From: Sinonovacula constricta
Taxonomy: Eukaryota > Mollusca > Bivalvia > Cardiida > Solecurtidae
NCBI GenBank assembly: GCA_007844125.1
Contig: CM017572.1
Coordinates: 37,021,929 to 37,085,928, forward strand
Reading direction: 5' to 3'
DNA: 64,000 bases
The position numbers and the translations under genes are program-made. Below are positions 25,126 to 36,899 of the stretch, in pieces (the first letter of the stretch is position 1; each line of letters starts with the position of its first letter). A model generated the notes under the pieces. That model saw nothing but the letters and a program-made list of their open reading frames with translations. It made no database searches and was not told the DNA's origin.

Positions 25126-25469
25126 ACTTTCTATTACACCGGACCTAGTAGCGCAATCGGTAGAGCGTCGGCTCCCGGTACGGGAGGCCCCGGGTTCGAT
25201 CCCGGACCGCGACATACAAAAGTCCTTAAAAATGGTAGTGGTATAGCTCCCTTGCTAACGCTCAAGCAAATATAAGGGTAGTTCCACGACTGTTTGGCCC
25301 GGTGTCAGGATAATGTGACTGGGTGTGGTATCATGCCAGGTGTTCACGGCATGCTATACACAGTGAAGGCAGCACTATATATGCTTCAAGTGGTCACCGT
25401 CTCCAGATAACTAAAATACTGTTGGTGGGACGATAAACCCAATAAACAAACAAACAAACTTTCTATTAC
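25126..25469 (+). mobile_element. Full-length tRNA-headed SINE with 12-bp TSD
   Basis: The element spans 25138-25457 and is flanked by perfect direct repeats ACTTTCTATTAC (25126-25137 and 25458-25469). The head holds an A-box region (AGTAGCGCAATCGGTAGAGC) and B-box GGTTCGATCC (25193-25202), both pol III promoter parts. The body includes AAAGTCCTTAAAAATGGTAG and CACAGTGAAGGCAGCACTAT. The tail is CCAGATAACTAAAATACTGT plus GATAAACCCAATAAACAAAC. The intact TSD points to a recent insertion. It sits in the last intron of gene R, on the opposite strand. Confidence 0.92.
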
Positions 25470-25769
25470 CACAGAGCCATCAGAATATCAGGAATCAAAC
25501 TGTCAATCAACATGTGTTAACCGCTCTATAGTGTATTCTTTTTCTAAATGACTGCCATGCGAATATTGTCATTCCAATGGATATAATGAACTCTTATGAA
25601 AATGAAATTTTATAGTAGTTAATGAGGTTGGCCTTCCGCAATTAAACATAAATGGTTGTTTAAGTGAGTTTTCAGCAGAAATCCCCTAAGGGAAAAGGGG
25701 TCCAGATGGTTAGTGTTTATAAATAGTGGATTACAATTTTATTTTATCAATGTAACAAAGACATTTTAC

Positions 25770-25887
25770 TTCTCCTTTTGTTGCCAGCTTCAAATCTGTA
25801 ATACTTCCGATCCTCAGACGAGTAGATGGCGACATATCCGACGTTCGGCACGACAGATTGACTTGTGGTGATAAGAACATTCGAGAT
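25770..25887 (-). CDS. Gene R exon: PLAT-like domain, second part
   Basis: Acceptor TTTACAG (25888-25889), donor AGAA|gtaaaa at 25769. Phase is 0 in and 1 out. It codes for ISNVLITTSQSVVPNVGYV then AIYSSEDRKYYRFEAG, like the second half of a PLAT beta-sandwich of the pancreatic-lipase type, where a final strand carries an aromatic-F-x motif. If the donor is not used, the frame reaches TGA about 20 nt later with an AATAAA just after it, so an alternative shorter C-terminus is possible. Confidence 0.55.
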
Positions 25888-26195
25888 CTGTAAATGACCA
25901 ACACAGCAAAATATTGTTATTACGTTTGGAAAATAGGAATATAATAATCATCATTAAAATTAAATATACAATTTATATTTGACCTTAAAATATGTCATTG
26001 CTTTAATGAATTTCGAATGTTAAATAAAATACGATAATTGTAGAGAAGATTTAAGCTAAAATCTTTACAATTGAGGAACAGTGTACACTAAATATCAGAA
26101 TTCCAATGGCCAGCTGTAATCCCTCTCCAAATCAGCATTTATTGTCAAAGCGAGACGCATTAAGGCATTGGTACTGTTTAGATATACATGTAGGT

Positions 26196-26290
26196 CATTG
26201 GTGTCCGGGATTTCTTTAAGCCGGAATATTGTATGATATTGTGCGTTGTGCTTTTACATTTACCCTGCTTGCTTTTTCTAGTGGTAGTTC
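26196..26290 (+). repeat. Dispersed repeat D1, 3' end fragment
   Basis: GTGCTTTTACATTTACCCTG then CTTGCTTTTTCTAGTGGTAG matches the end of the D1 copy at 63745-64000. Confidence 0.55.
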
Positions 26291-26385
26291 AGATTTTAAT
26301 ATCTGAGGTAAGTCTTTTATGACCTTTTCATATTTCCCTATTGAAGGGCGGGAATGGGTGAAGGAAACAGAACTTCAGCACTTAC

Positions 26386-26555
26386 CTCTCCCACATAAAT
26401 CCCTTTAAGTGTATACCGAAGCTTCAATCTCTTGCCGAATGTGTTGTAGACACCAGTCAGTTCCTGCTTAAAAGAATCCCGGGCACCAATGACCTCTATC
26501 CATACAGTACCAAACGTACCTGCAAACCAACCTCTTTCCAAAGCGATACGATACT
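26386..26555 (-). CDS. Gene R exon: PLAT-like domain, first part
   Basis: Acceptor TTTTACAG (26556-26557), donor GAG|gtaagt at 26385. Phase is 1 in and 0 out. It codes for YRIALERGWFAGTFGTVWIE then VIGARDSFKQELTG and LKLRYTLKGIYVGE. The order of strands, the G-T-x-x-V-x-I-x-x-x-G core and the V-G-E before the exon border resemble PLAT/LH2 domains, which bind lipid or protein partners. PLAT with CCP and EGF would be unusual in a secreted protein; the call is by pattern and not certain. Confidence 0.55.
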
Positions 26556-26973
26556 CTGTAAAAGATAAAACATGTTTGTTAGATAGGGTTTCCAAACGCT
26601 ACTTGTTAAACTTTAAATGAAACACAACTATGAGGTGCATTGAATGAGTTCGGGGACATGAACAAGATTTTCATTTGCATGATACAATATGGTACGACTA
26701 TCTTACTTCTTCTTATACATGTATTTGAGGTGGGTCTCAATGCAACCATGAAAATATGGTTGTTCTTCGCAAATTGCATTAGGAATATAGGAGAAATGCA
26801 AATAAAAACTGCACTATGGACAATTATGTATTTCTATTGTTCTTGCAGATTTGTATTCTATCATATTGTCAATTTTGTGACAAACCTTTTGAGAAAATTG
26901 TACTGAATGTTCATTAACACTAAATCTTTGCTCTTGTCTGTCACACATGTATGGCAAACCATGAAATAAATAC

Positions 26974-27078
26974 CAACAAGCTCGCAGTTAGCTCCCGTCC
27001 TTCCAGTAGAACAAAGGCATTGACCCGTGGTTGTACACTGCCCACCGTTTTCTAGACAAAGCGGTTCACATAGCAAGA
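26974..27078 (-). CDS. Gene R exon: EGF-like domain 2
   Basis: Acceptor TTTTTCAG (27079-27080), donor G|gtattt at 26973. Phase is 1 in and 1 out (105 nt). Six Cys in EGF spacing: LCEPLCLENGGQC, then QCLCSTGRTGANC. The NGGxC and CxCxxGxxGxxC motifs are typical. Phase 1-1 makes it a freely shuffled module. Confidence 0.82.
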
Positions 27079-27555
27079 CTGAAAAATATAAGTTCCAGTC
27101 TATAATAATGATTACCTGTTAATGCGTCGTTGTTACGACGCGGTTTTGACTTATATTCTACATCTTGTGTCAGGTATCTAGGCACCGACACTTTAGTATG
27201 CCATATATCGTAATTCTGACAATTCGGCCCAGTCGGCCTTTTTCGAAATAAACAACGCCATTTTTAATTCACCTTGTTGGTTTGTAAAAAAGAGCTCAAA
27301 ATGTAGAGTGCGTCCTCGATATATTTTTAAAAAAGCTGTCTGGCCCGAAAGGTCAATAAAGAGTTTAAAGAGACTGGCATATATCGTAGTTGTGAATGGT
27401 TGCTCGCCTTGGCTACCGGCTTATCTAAAGAACATACTGTAACTTAAGGATATATATATAAATTTATGCTAAATGGCAGCATCCAAGTCTGGTTAGAAAT
27501 TGTATACATAATTCCTATTTAATGTTAATGTAGCAAATTGGACCGTCACACACAC

Positions 27556-27599
27556 CCGGTTGTGGACAGTTGCCACCGTAAACAGTGCACGTACATTCA
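27556..27599 (-). pseudogene. EGF-like fragment in block X1
   Basis: Minus strand reads ECTCTVYGGNCPQPG before a possible GT donor, like the end of an EGF domain. The acceptor-side phase does not fit neighbouring exons and the first Cys residues are missing. The block X2 copy (40353-40396) shows one base change that is synonymous in the extended frame. Probably an exon remnant. Confidence 0.3.
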
Positions 27600-27981
27600 C
27601 TTAACAAAACAGAAAAAAAGTCTGATTAACAAGTATGAATGAAGAGCAATCAAACTCAAAGCGATCTGAAATGAAAAACTAACCTGAATGATTTAATTGA
27701 TTAATATTTGATGTTTAAACTTGAACTGGGACAAAGTACGGGGGTATCAATATGTTTAAACACATCATAAACTATCATTAGTACAAATAGGTGAAGAAAA
27801 ATACCGTGTTTGTTGAAAATATGCACTTACCTTCGTTTAATCTTCTTTGATTTTACTATAATGTAATGAATGTAATGACAATATACTGAGTCAGTCCGGA
27901 CATTAATACAGAAGTGGGACACGTGGGCGAAGACAGTAAATGGAGATGCAGATCTAGATTTAAAATAGAAATAGAAGTTAC

Positions 27982-28071
27982 CCGGGTCACAATAAGGACC
28001 ATCGTAACCATGGAAACATCGACACGTTTCATCCCGGATACATTCACCGTTGTTACAGAGATCGCAGACAG
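27982..28071 (-). CDS. Gene R exon: EGF-like domain 1 (block X1)
   Basis: Acceptor TTCTTGCAG (28072-28073), donor G|gtaact at 27981. Phase is 1-1 (90 nt). Six Cys: VCDLCNNGECIRDETC, then RCFHGYDGPYC, a compact EGF module. The duplicate at 40780-40869 has lost its acceptor; this copy is intact. Confidence 0.85.
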
Positions 28072-28491
28072 CTGCAAGAAAAAGTGTTCCACGTTCCATT
28101 TACATTCATATTAATCTAAAAAAATCAGTCATATACAAGTGTTTAAAGTCTACATCTGTACATATACAATCGAGCTTTCATTACAGAGGAACTCATAAAC
28201 TCAATGTGAATCAGAAATAGAACTATATGTTTATGACATCAAGAGTATCAAAACGATAAGTCGAGTCTATAAAAAACTCCTTTTCAGATAAAATAATATT
28301 ATCAGAGGTCCAATCTGACAAAATCGTGTTATTAAGCTGTGTTTGACCAAAGAATATAAACAGTTTTATGATTTATGTTAACACGTACATTTTCATAATC
28401 GTATCCCAACACCACATGATGTCATGATTTATTTTGAAAACAATCGTCAAAAGTATTAACATTTACATCAGTAGAAGTCATGTTACTCTAC

Positions 28492-28707
28492 CCTTTCTAC
28501 ATAGTGGCATCTTGCCAGATTGCGTCGGATATTCGGTGCTGTTTCCGGATATGTATCCAAAGCTGCAGGTATACAGTACAGAAGCGGGTTCCAATCCGTC
28601 GTCACAACCGACGATAATGCTGCTATTATGGGCCAGTTCAATTGTTTCCTTTTTCTTGAGTTCGTTATTGGACAAAGTTCCTGTACTTGCTTTCAGTTTA
28701 CAGTTCT
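28492..28707 (-). CDS. Gene R exon: CCP-like domain (block X1)
   Basis: Acceptor TTTGTCCAG (28708-28709), donor AAGG|gtagag at 28491. Phase is 1-1 (216 nt, 72 codons). Four Cys with NCKLKASTGTLS at the start, IIVGCDDG in the middle, YTCSFG, and MPLCRKG at the end. The family's Trp before the last Cys is missing, so it is a divergent CCP. Three N-x-S/T sites suggest glycosylation. The copy at 41289-41504 differs at three residues. Confidence 0.72.
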
Positions 28708-29051
28708 CTGGACAAAGGATAATGAAAATGCAAAATGAGTCGTGATGGAGTAGTATAAATAAAACCACTAATATACAAGTACAGAACTTTTCTTTGTTTC
28801 TTCTTTATCCATATTTATAAGTAGCACACTATTCCAAACTGTATCATAATCAACATCATAAACATCATCCACAACATCCACCCCCTCCTCCTCATAATCA
28901 AGTAATATATGCTTTTCCTGATGACACTTACAAACAAACACGATCCTTTCTGTTTGGTCTTAATCGTTTACTGTTACGATTTCCTTATTGACTAAAGGGG
29001 CAAAGACAAAGACGAATCAATCAAATCAGCCTGAGATACAAAAGAACTTAC

Positions 29052-29219
29052 GTGGCTCGCATGTAACATTGCCGCAGGTAAAGCTTTGGTTACTACATTC
29101 AGTAAATCGACACTCCGTATTAGACAACCTGTATCCCTTCTCACACACGAGAGAGTATTGTTCTTGGGTAAACACCTTTACAGTGCCATGATCAAGCTGG
29201 GGACAGTCAACAGTCTGGA
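29052..29219 (-). CDS. Gene R exon: six-Cys CCP-like domain (block X1)
   Basis: Acceptor TTATTTCAG (29220-29221), donor CCAC|gtaagt at 29051. Phase is 1-1 (168 nt). It starts TVDCPQLDHGTVKVF, followed by SLVCEKGYRLS, and ends with CGNVTCEP. Six Cys in place of four, so an extra disulfide is likely. Against the copy at 41840-42007 there are 13 base differences, of which 12 change amino acids (8 residues), while flanking introns are almost identical. Confidence 0.78.
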
Positions 29220-29969
29220 CTGAAATAATGCATTAACAATAGTCATTCAATACTTAAAAAATGAACGGTTGCAGTATTATTAAACTTGACCTGTGAATAA
29301 AATGAAAAACAACTCGACAGCTAAGTTAGAAGCGGCCACGTTTTTGTGTTAACACGCAAACAACTAAAGTCTTTGGAAACATGTTTAATTGTTAGTGTGC
29401 AATATAATCTCTCCGTAGGACATTTTGCTTTCCAGTAAGTTTTGATTTCAGTGAACAACAGTAAGATATGATTCAAGTCCTCTGCAGCGAATATATATCC
29501 AACACACAATGAACCATTTTATGTTGCTAAATTATGTTGATAAACCTTCACGTGATATGAATAAACCCACTTGCAAAAGATATTTTACAAATAATATTTC
29601 TCTCGCAAGCTAAAACTTTGGGCACCCCGTATATATTAACAGTAACTTTTATCCGCTATTGTCACATATTGATTTACAGTCAAGATGAGATAATTTAATG
29701 TAAAAAAACTCTTTGTCAAAGAAGCAAAATCAATGCATTCTGTGTCGCTACAGAAATGTTTCTTAAATAATTTTATTATTGCCGTGTCCTGAAATACATG
29801 ACAAGTGCCATTCTAACTTAAAACGGTTGCCGAGTACGGGCTGTATTATGTATATACGCAAACAGCAAAAAGTAACCTTAAATAGATGTATTTCAGAGGA
29901 GTTGCATTTTGCATTATTGACCGATAAATAAGTAATTTAAGTACATTGCTAATATTGATATAAAACTAC

Positions 29970-30093
29970 CTTGACAAGGATCAAGATCCCGGTCAAACTT
30001 TCCATGTTCAAGGCAGGTTATGTTAATCATGCTCTCAAAGCCATAGTCGTAATAAACGTTGCATTGAATGGTCGCCGTATCATTTACCTGGAC
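29970..30093 (-). CDS. Gene R exon: CCP second half, unit A
   Basis: Acceptor CCCACAG (30094-30095), donor CAAG|gtagtt at 29969. Phase is 0 in and 1 out (124 nt). Codes for VQVNDTATIQCNVYYDYGFE then MINITCLEHGKFDRDLDPC, Cys 2-4 of a CCP. The usual Trp is replaced by Phe. It pairs with 30714-30793. The unit D copy appears identical. Confidence 0.78.
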
Positions 30094-30713
30094 CTGTGGG
30101 TAAAATAAAAGCATGGTTAAACATACAGTTACATAAATATTGTTATATCTATATATTTAATTGCATATTGCGTTGTGTATTTTAGTAGATTTTTAGTGCT
30201 AATGTACAATCCACGGTTAGCATGACAACAAGTGCCATTGCATTATTTGAAGATATCAACGACTCATTTTAACAGAAAATGTTCAGTTCAGTTAATTTTA
30301 ATATTTTAGCAGCATCCACAGAATTGTGAAGTGTATTGGCAAATAGTAGTTTATAGTTTTCTCTTGGGCATAAGATTACCAAGCCGATTGAAGAGTAAGT
30401 AGTCTGTCGTTACCTCCGTATAAGTATTTGTTCACAAAGCGTCGCTTATTTATCACTTACTCCATGCGTTTAAATTTTACAATAACTTACCTATCATTTA
30501 GAAACAATACGACTACTAATACTTGTAATTAAGTAGTTATTGAACTGATATAGTGATGCCAATTTTGGATGCGTTCCTTTACGTGCCATTAATTGCATCA
30601 ATTTATTAATATCAGTGTTGAAAAATGGTGTATTTGAGTAGTTTCATAATGCACAATCGGCAGTTCAACACGTGAGCAGGCTTTTCCTCTTGGAGACAGA
30701 CATAATTACTTAC

Positions 30714-30793
30714 CTTACGGTCCACGTTGACCTCGTTCGTCATAAGTACCCAGTTCATCATAAGTATCGAATATTCATCGGGTATACGACAGC
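30714..30793 (-). CDS. Gene R exon: CCP first half, unit A
   Basis: Acceptor TTCTTAAG (30794-30795), donor GTAAG|gtaagt at 30713. Phase is 1 in and 0 out (80 nt). Codes for CRIPDEYSILMMNWVLMTNE then VNVDRK, Cys 1 of the CCP. Carries the NWVLMT insertion shared with units B and D but absent from C and E. Confidence 0.75.
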
Positions 30794-31479
30794 CTTAAGA
30801 ATTACATCCAGAAAACTTTCAACTATACATTTAAAGTTCTATAAAAAGTTAGTACATAATTGTTAGTGGGACTGTGTAAAAGAATTTGGAAAACATATTA
30901 ACATACACAATTAAATTAGGTTTAAAACATCATGAAATCTTAAACACAACCCGTGCAATAGTAGAATGGCATTTGTACGGTTAACTATGTATCCTTGTCT
31001 TCAAATTTACTTCATATGTAATGACAAACCACATAAAGCTTCAAAATACATACAGACGTGTAATTAAACATGTTTATCAGAAAACGTCAGTTTCAGAAGT
31101 TTATCAGAGATTTATACATACATGCCATTAAATATATAGTTCATGCCTTCGCAGCTGAGCCGATGAAAGTGTCGTACCGTATTAATCTCCTCAAATCTAC
31201 TGTCCTAGAACTGCAACTGACTGTTGTTTATTTTATTTTTTACTACACAGAAACACGGTCGATGCAACATTCAAATTTGAAGAATTCGTTCTGAGCTCCA
31301 ATGCCTAACATGACCTATAATAGTGGTGTGGTGCGAGAAAGGTTTGTCAAAGGGATTTATGTGGGCGAATGTGATAGCAAGAGGAACTACATAACGGATG
31401 ACAACTACAGCATTTAAATTTGAACTACAACAAGACAACGGCATACACAGGTAGTAATTCAAGTATGATAAACTGCATA

Positions 31480-31680
31480 GGCAAGACATTACACACATAT
31501 AAACTATACAGTCACGGCAAAGGAGCTATCAGTGGGCAAAAGGAATGATTCGGTTCCTTAAACCTGGTTTATGGAGCTCTCCAATCTTGTATTTCATTAA
31601 ATATTCTCTCAACAAAATTCCTATGAAAGTGAGACACATAAGGCTGACAGAATGCTCCAGTTTGGGGGGTGAATACCTTA
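31480..31680 (-). repeat. Dispersed repeat D1 relic in unit A intron
   Basis: On the minus strand ACGAGATTGG-like sequence, GAGCTCCATAAACCAGGTTT and AAGG match the D1 family (copies near 6050 and 63800). Diverged equivalents occur in the other units (near 35600, 39730, 45230 and 49930), so this insertion predates the unit duplications. Confidence 0.6.
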
Positions 31681-32783
31681 GCCAAGAATAAAACTAAACA
31701 AACAATATGACAATAAATGCGACTAATATTATGTAAAATATGTACACAAGTCATAACAAATATGGTTGCAGCTGGAATTTGTTCTACGTTCCACCTTTGT
31801 CAGTTCCTTTGGCTTGCCATATAAGTATTTATCAAATGTCCAACACGTTTCAGGCAAATATAATGTCAATACTAATTATCTTGAATACTAATAATGTCAT
31901 ATAAGTGTTACATGTTACATGTTCCATGTTCTTCTTTAAATTCAACACTACTATCCCATATCATGTTTGTTATACACTGCTTGCTTCTGAGAAAAAAACA
32001 CAAATCAATAAGTTTGAAGCTCCAAAATTTGGTTGAAACATCTTACTCATTGTGTTTGTCGTTCTGAGATTTCCAAAGCGGCAACTGTGGCTTCTTGATA
32101 TGTTTGTCTAATGTTATGCCTTCTCTTTTTTGTTTTCATCGCTAAATTTTTATTTGCATGTTTGTGTAGTTGTCTAGAGCTAATTTAGTTTTAGCATACC
32201 TTGCAACTCGCAAAGCATCTTGTAATATTTTCGTATTGTATAATACGCAAAATTTAAACGCTAAATCTCTATTCTTAGTGCGATCCTGTCTGTTACAACG
32301 CTTAGTTTCAATCAAATCATGACAGAAGATTCCAGTATGGATCGAAAGAGAACGATATAAGTGAAAGTTTAGGTTTTTAAGCTAGGCCCTTATATCGTCC
32401 ATAGTAAATTTTGAAGATCTAGGTAGGACTTGACGAAGACCGTAAGCATATATAGTTTCTTTAAGATCTACAGCGTTGTGACAAAGATTATTAATGTGAA
32501 GCTTGTTTACTGGCATATATACTTGGACCCAATATAGGTTCTTTTAAAACTTAAAATGTAAGTGTTGTTCACTGTTTGGTGTGTATAAATTTGGCTTACG
32601 TCAATATACACGTAGTCTTAGAACTCAGCGGAAAAATATTCCATACTTGGACCGCAAAAAAAGAATTGAAAAATTGAAATTGCAAAGTCAAAACGTGTCA
32701 ATAAAGCCAACCTTAATGTGACCTTTGCTAAAAGGGGAATTTTCAAAATGGCAAATATTCTATTCAAAAAGAAAGAAAAATAC

Positions 32784-33717
32784 ATTCAAACTTCGGTGTC
32801 TCGTTTGAATCACTGATGTCTGGGTCTATGTCATCCAACAAACCTGTATTGTTGATTGCTGGCGTTGCTGTTATTGTTGTCTCTGTAATGTAATATTACC
32901 ATATTAATTAGTTTTCAATCAAATAATAATTTGTTATAATTGGTTAGTTAAAGACATCGTGCCGTTTAATTAAGCTGAGTGCAAATGTTAACTTAAGGAG
33001 GAGATGGGGGCGTGACAGGAATAATAATCAAAACAAGGAAATAGAATATGACGCACGGGAAAGTAGTAAAATAGTAATAAAGAGGCACGATTCGGACCAT
33101 GATTAATTCATACGTCAAAACATGAGAAGAAATCATGGGACTCAGCGCTGGTCAGAAGACACGACTATCAAATAAAGTACTATCTTTAGCTTTTATTAAT
33201 ACTAATGTCAGAAATGATAGGCGTAGGCAGCGCTATTAGCAAAGGGGATGCGCAGTCGAAGTAGAGTATATATTTTTGGGTCACGGGGCGAAAGGAAAAA
33301 GGAATAGAGACAGGCTAGGGAAAAGAAGTGTAGATCTGGACAAGACGGAGAGTGGATGTGGACGCGTTAGAGAGAGGTATTCACGCCTCACTGTTGTTAG
33401 ATTGTAAAATGTAACTTTCATTAATAAATTTGTAATCATGGGACGATGTTGCGTTTCTACTATGGAGCCCCGTTACGCCACATCTCTGTTGCTGTTGATA
33501 TTAGGATTGCCTTTGTTGATGTGGTTGTTTGTTGTGCCTTTCCAAGAGATGTTGCAAGCATTTTGTTTGTTAGCGTTTCATTGATTATTATTGGCAGCGT
33601 TTGTTATTGTTGTTGCTATTATTGTTGGTAGTGTCTCTGTTTTATTTGCTATCTTTGGTAGTGGTATTTCTGTCATTGTTGTAGCGAGCGTTACTGTCCG
33701 TCGTGCTTCTGTTTTGT
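32784..33717 (-). pseudogene. Mucin-like exon copy, unit A, split by LTR
   Basis: Two pieces of the Thr-rich exon (33483-33717 and 32784-32883) are separated by an LTR. The 5' end is truncated and starts after a newly formed acceptor CGCTGCAG. Against the full exon at 50976-51738 there is a 2-bp deletion near 33600 that shifts the frame. The final exon base before the donor is also changed (GAAT|gtattt). Confidence 0.75.
32884..33482 (+). mobile_element. Solo LTR in unit A mucin exon
   Basis: 599 bp, starting TGTAATGTAATATTACC and ending GTTACGCCACA, flanked by TCTC on both sides (32880-32883, 33483-33486), a 4-bp target duplication. It carries a TATA-like TATATATTTT and, near the right end, AATAAA within TTAATAAATTTG, so plus orientation is likely. 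No internal region follows, hence a solo LTR of a retrotransposon of unknown clade. Confidence 0.75.
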
Positions 33718-34097
33718 CTGCAGCGAATATATATACAACACACAATGAAACCCCGTATATATTAACAGTAGCTTTTATCCGCTATTGTCACATCTTGATT
33801 TACAGTCAAGATGAGATAATTTAATGTAAAAACAAGATTCTTTGTCAACGAAGCAAAATCAATGCGTTCTGTGTCGCTAAGAACATGTTTCTTAAATTAC
33901 TTTGATTTTTCCGTGTCCTAAAATACATGACAAGTGTCATTCTAACTTAAAACGGTTGCCGAGTACGGGCTGTATTATGTAAATACGCAAACAGCAAAAA
34001 GTAACGTTAAATAGATGTATTTCAGATGAGTTAAATTTTGCATTATTGACTGATGAAAAACTAATTTAACTACAATGCTAATATTGGTATAAACTAC

Positions 34098-34221
34098 CTT
34101 TACAAGGATCAAGATCCCGATCAAATTTTCCATGTTCAAGGCAGGTTATGTTAATCATGCTCTCAAAGCCATAGTCCTGAAAAACGTTGCATTGAATGGT
34201 CGCCGTATCATTTACCTGGAC
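34098..34221 (-). CDS. Gene R exon: CCP second half, unit B
   Basis: Acceptor CCCACAG (34222-34223), donor AAAG|gtagtt. Phase is 0 to 1, 124 nt, open. Between Cys 2 and Cys 3 it reads NVFQDYGFES where units A and D have NVYYDYGFES, so the changes fall in the loop. Confidence 0.72.
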
Positions 34222-34825
34222 CTGTGGGTAAAATGAAAGCATGATTACATACTGTTATATGTTAATAGTTGATTGCATATTGCGTTGTGTACTTTAGTAA
34301 CGTTTAGTGCTACAGTGTACAAACCACACTTTGCGGTTAGCATGACAAGTGCCATTGCATTATTTGAAGATATCGACGACTCATTTTAACAGAATATGTT
34401 CAGTTAATTTTAATATTTTAGCAGCATCCACAGAATTGTGAAGTGTATTGGCAAATAGTAGTTTATAGTTTTCTCTTAGGCATAAGGTTACCAAGCCGAT
34501 TGAAGAGTAAGTCGTCTGTCGTTACCTCCGTATAAGTATTTGTTCACAAAGCGTCGCTTATTTATCACTTACTCCATGCGTTTTAATTTTACAATAACTT
34601 ACCTATCATTTAGAAACAATACGACTACTAATACTTGTAATTAAGTAGTTATTGAACTGATATAGTGATGCCAATTTTGGATGCGTTCCATTACGTGCCT
34701 TTAATTGCATCAATTTATTAATATCAGTGTTGGAAAATGGTGTATTTGAGTAGTTTCATAATGCACAATCGGCAGTTCAACACGTGAGCAGGCTTTTCCT
34801 CTTGGAGACAGACATAATTACTTAC

Positions 34826-34905
34826 CTTACGGTCCACGTTGACCTCGTTCGTCATAAGTACCCAGTTCATCATAAGTATCGAATATTCATCGGGTATACG
34901 ACAGC
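34826..34905 (-). CDS. Gene R exon: CCP first half, unit B
   Basis: Same length and splice signals as the unit A copy (acceptor TTCTTAAG, donor GTAAG|gtaagt), phase 1 to 0, open, with CRIPDEYSILMMNW. Confidence 0.7.
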
Positions 34906-36899
34906 CTTAAGAATTACATCCAGAAAACTTTCAACAATACATTTAAAGTTCTATAAAAAGTTAGTACATAATTGTAAGTGGGACTGTGTAAAAGAATTTG
35001 GAAAACATATTAACATACACAATTAAATTAGGTTTAAAACATCATGAAATCTTAAACACAACCCGTGCAATAGTAGAATGACATTTGTACGGTTAACTAT
35101 GTATCCTTGTCTTCAAATTTACTTCATATGTAATGACAAACCACATAAAGCTTCAAAATACATACAGACGTGTAATTAAACATGTTTCTCAGAAAACGTC
35201 AGTTTCAGAAGTTTATCAGAGATTTATACATACATGCCATTAAATATATAGTTCATGCCTTCGCAGCTGAGCCGATGAAGGTGTCGTTACGTATTAATCT
35301 CCTCAAATCTACTGTCCTAGAACTGCAACTGACTGTTGTTTATTTTATTTTTTACTACACAGAAACACAGTCGATGCAACATCCAAATTTGAAGAATTCG
35401 TTCTGAGCTCCAATGCCTAACATGACCTATAATAGTGGTGTGGTGCGAGAAAGGTTTGTCAAAGGGATTTATGTGGGCGAATGTGATAGCAAGAGGAACT
35501 ACATAACGGATGACAACTACAGCATTTAAATTTGAACTACAACAAGACAACGGCATACACAGGTAGTAATTCAAGTGTGATAAACTGCATAGGCAAGACA
35601 TTACACACATATACTATACAGTCACGGCAAAGGAGCTATCAGTGGGCAAAAGGAATGACTCGGTTCCTTAAACTTGGTTTATGGAGCTCTCCAATCTCGT
35701 ATTTCATTAAATATTCTCTCAACAAAATCCCTATGAAAGTGAGACACATAAGGCGGATAGAAAGCTCCAGCTTGGGGGTGAATACCTTAGCCAAGAATAA
35801 AACTAAACAAACAATATGACAATAAATGCGACTAATATTATGTAAAATATGTACACAAGTCATAACAAATATGGTTGCAGCTGGAATTTGTTCTACGTTC
35901 CACCTTTGTCAGTTCCTTTGGCTTGCCATATAAGTATTTATCAAATGTCCAACACGTTTCTGGCAAATATATTGTCAATACTAATTATCTTGAATACTGA
36001 TAATGTCATATAAGTGTTACATGTTACATGTTCCATGTTCTTCTTTAAATTCAACACTACCATCCCATATCATGTTTGTTATACACTGCTTGCTTCTGAG
36101 AAAAAAAAACACAAATCAATAAGTTTGAAGCTCCAAAATTTGGTTGAAACATCTTACTCATTGTGTTTGTCGTTCTGAGATTTCCAAAGCGGTAACTGTG
36201 GCTTCTTGATATGTTTGTCTAATGTTATGCCTTCTCTTTTTTGTTTTCATCGCTAACTTTTTATTTGCATGTTTGTGTAGTTGTCTAGAGCTAATTTAGT
36301 TTTAGCATACCTTGCAACTCGCAAAGCATCTTGTAATATTTTCGTATTGTATAATACGCAAAATTTAATTTAAACGCTAAATCTCTATTCTTAGTGCGAT
36401 CCTGTCTGTTACAACGCTTAGTTTTAATCAAATTATGACAGAAGATTCCAGTATGGATCGAAAGAGAACGATATAAGTGAAAGTTTAGGTTTTTAAGCTA
36501 GGCCCTTATATCGTCCATAGTAAATTTCGAAGATCTAGGTAGGACTTGACGAATACCGTAAACATATATAGTTTCTTTAAGATCTACAGCGTTGTGACAA
36601 AGATTATTAATGTGAAGCTTGTTTACTGGCATATATACTTGGACCCAATATAGGTTCTTTTAATACTTAAAATGTAAGTGTTGTTCACTGTTTGGTGTGT
36701 ATTAATTTGGCTTACGTCAATACCCACGTAGTCTTAGAACTCAGCGGAAAAATATTCCATACTTGGACCGCAAAAAAAGAATTGAAAAATTGAAATTGCA
36801 AAGTCAAAACGTGTCAATAAAGCCAAACTTAATGTGACCTTTGCTAAAAGTGGAATTTTCAAAATGGCAAATATTCTATTCAAAAAGAAAGAAAAATAC

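Larger units (their letters stand above)
27262..33717. repeat. Segmental duplication: block X1 plus unit A
   Basis: Block X1 (about 27262-29219: EGF exon and two CCP exons) and unit A (29220-33717: split CCP and broken mucin-like exon) repeat at 39961-47xxx with an offset of roughly 12.7-12.8 kb. Introns match nearly base for base over long stretches. Confidence 0.93.

Noticed and set aside
27556..27599. A third EGF exon in gene R
   Set aside because: Cys pattern is partial and the phase does not fit neighbours; kept only as a low-confidence remnant.
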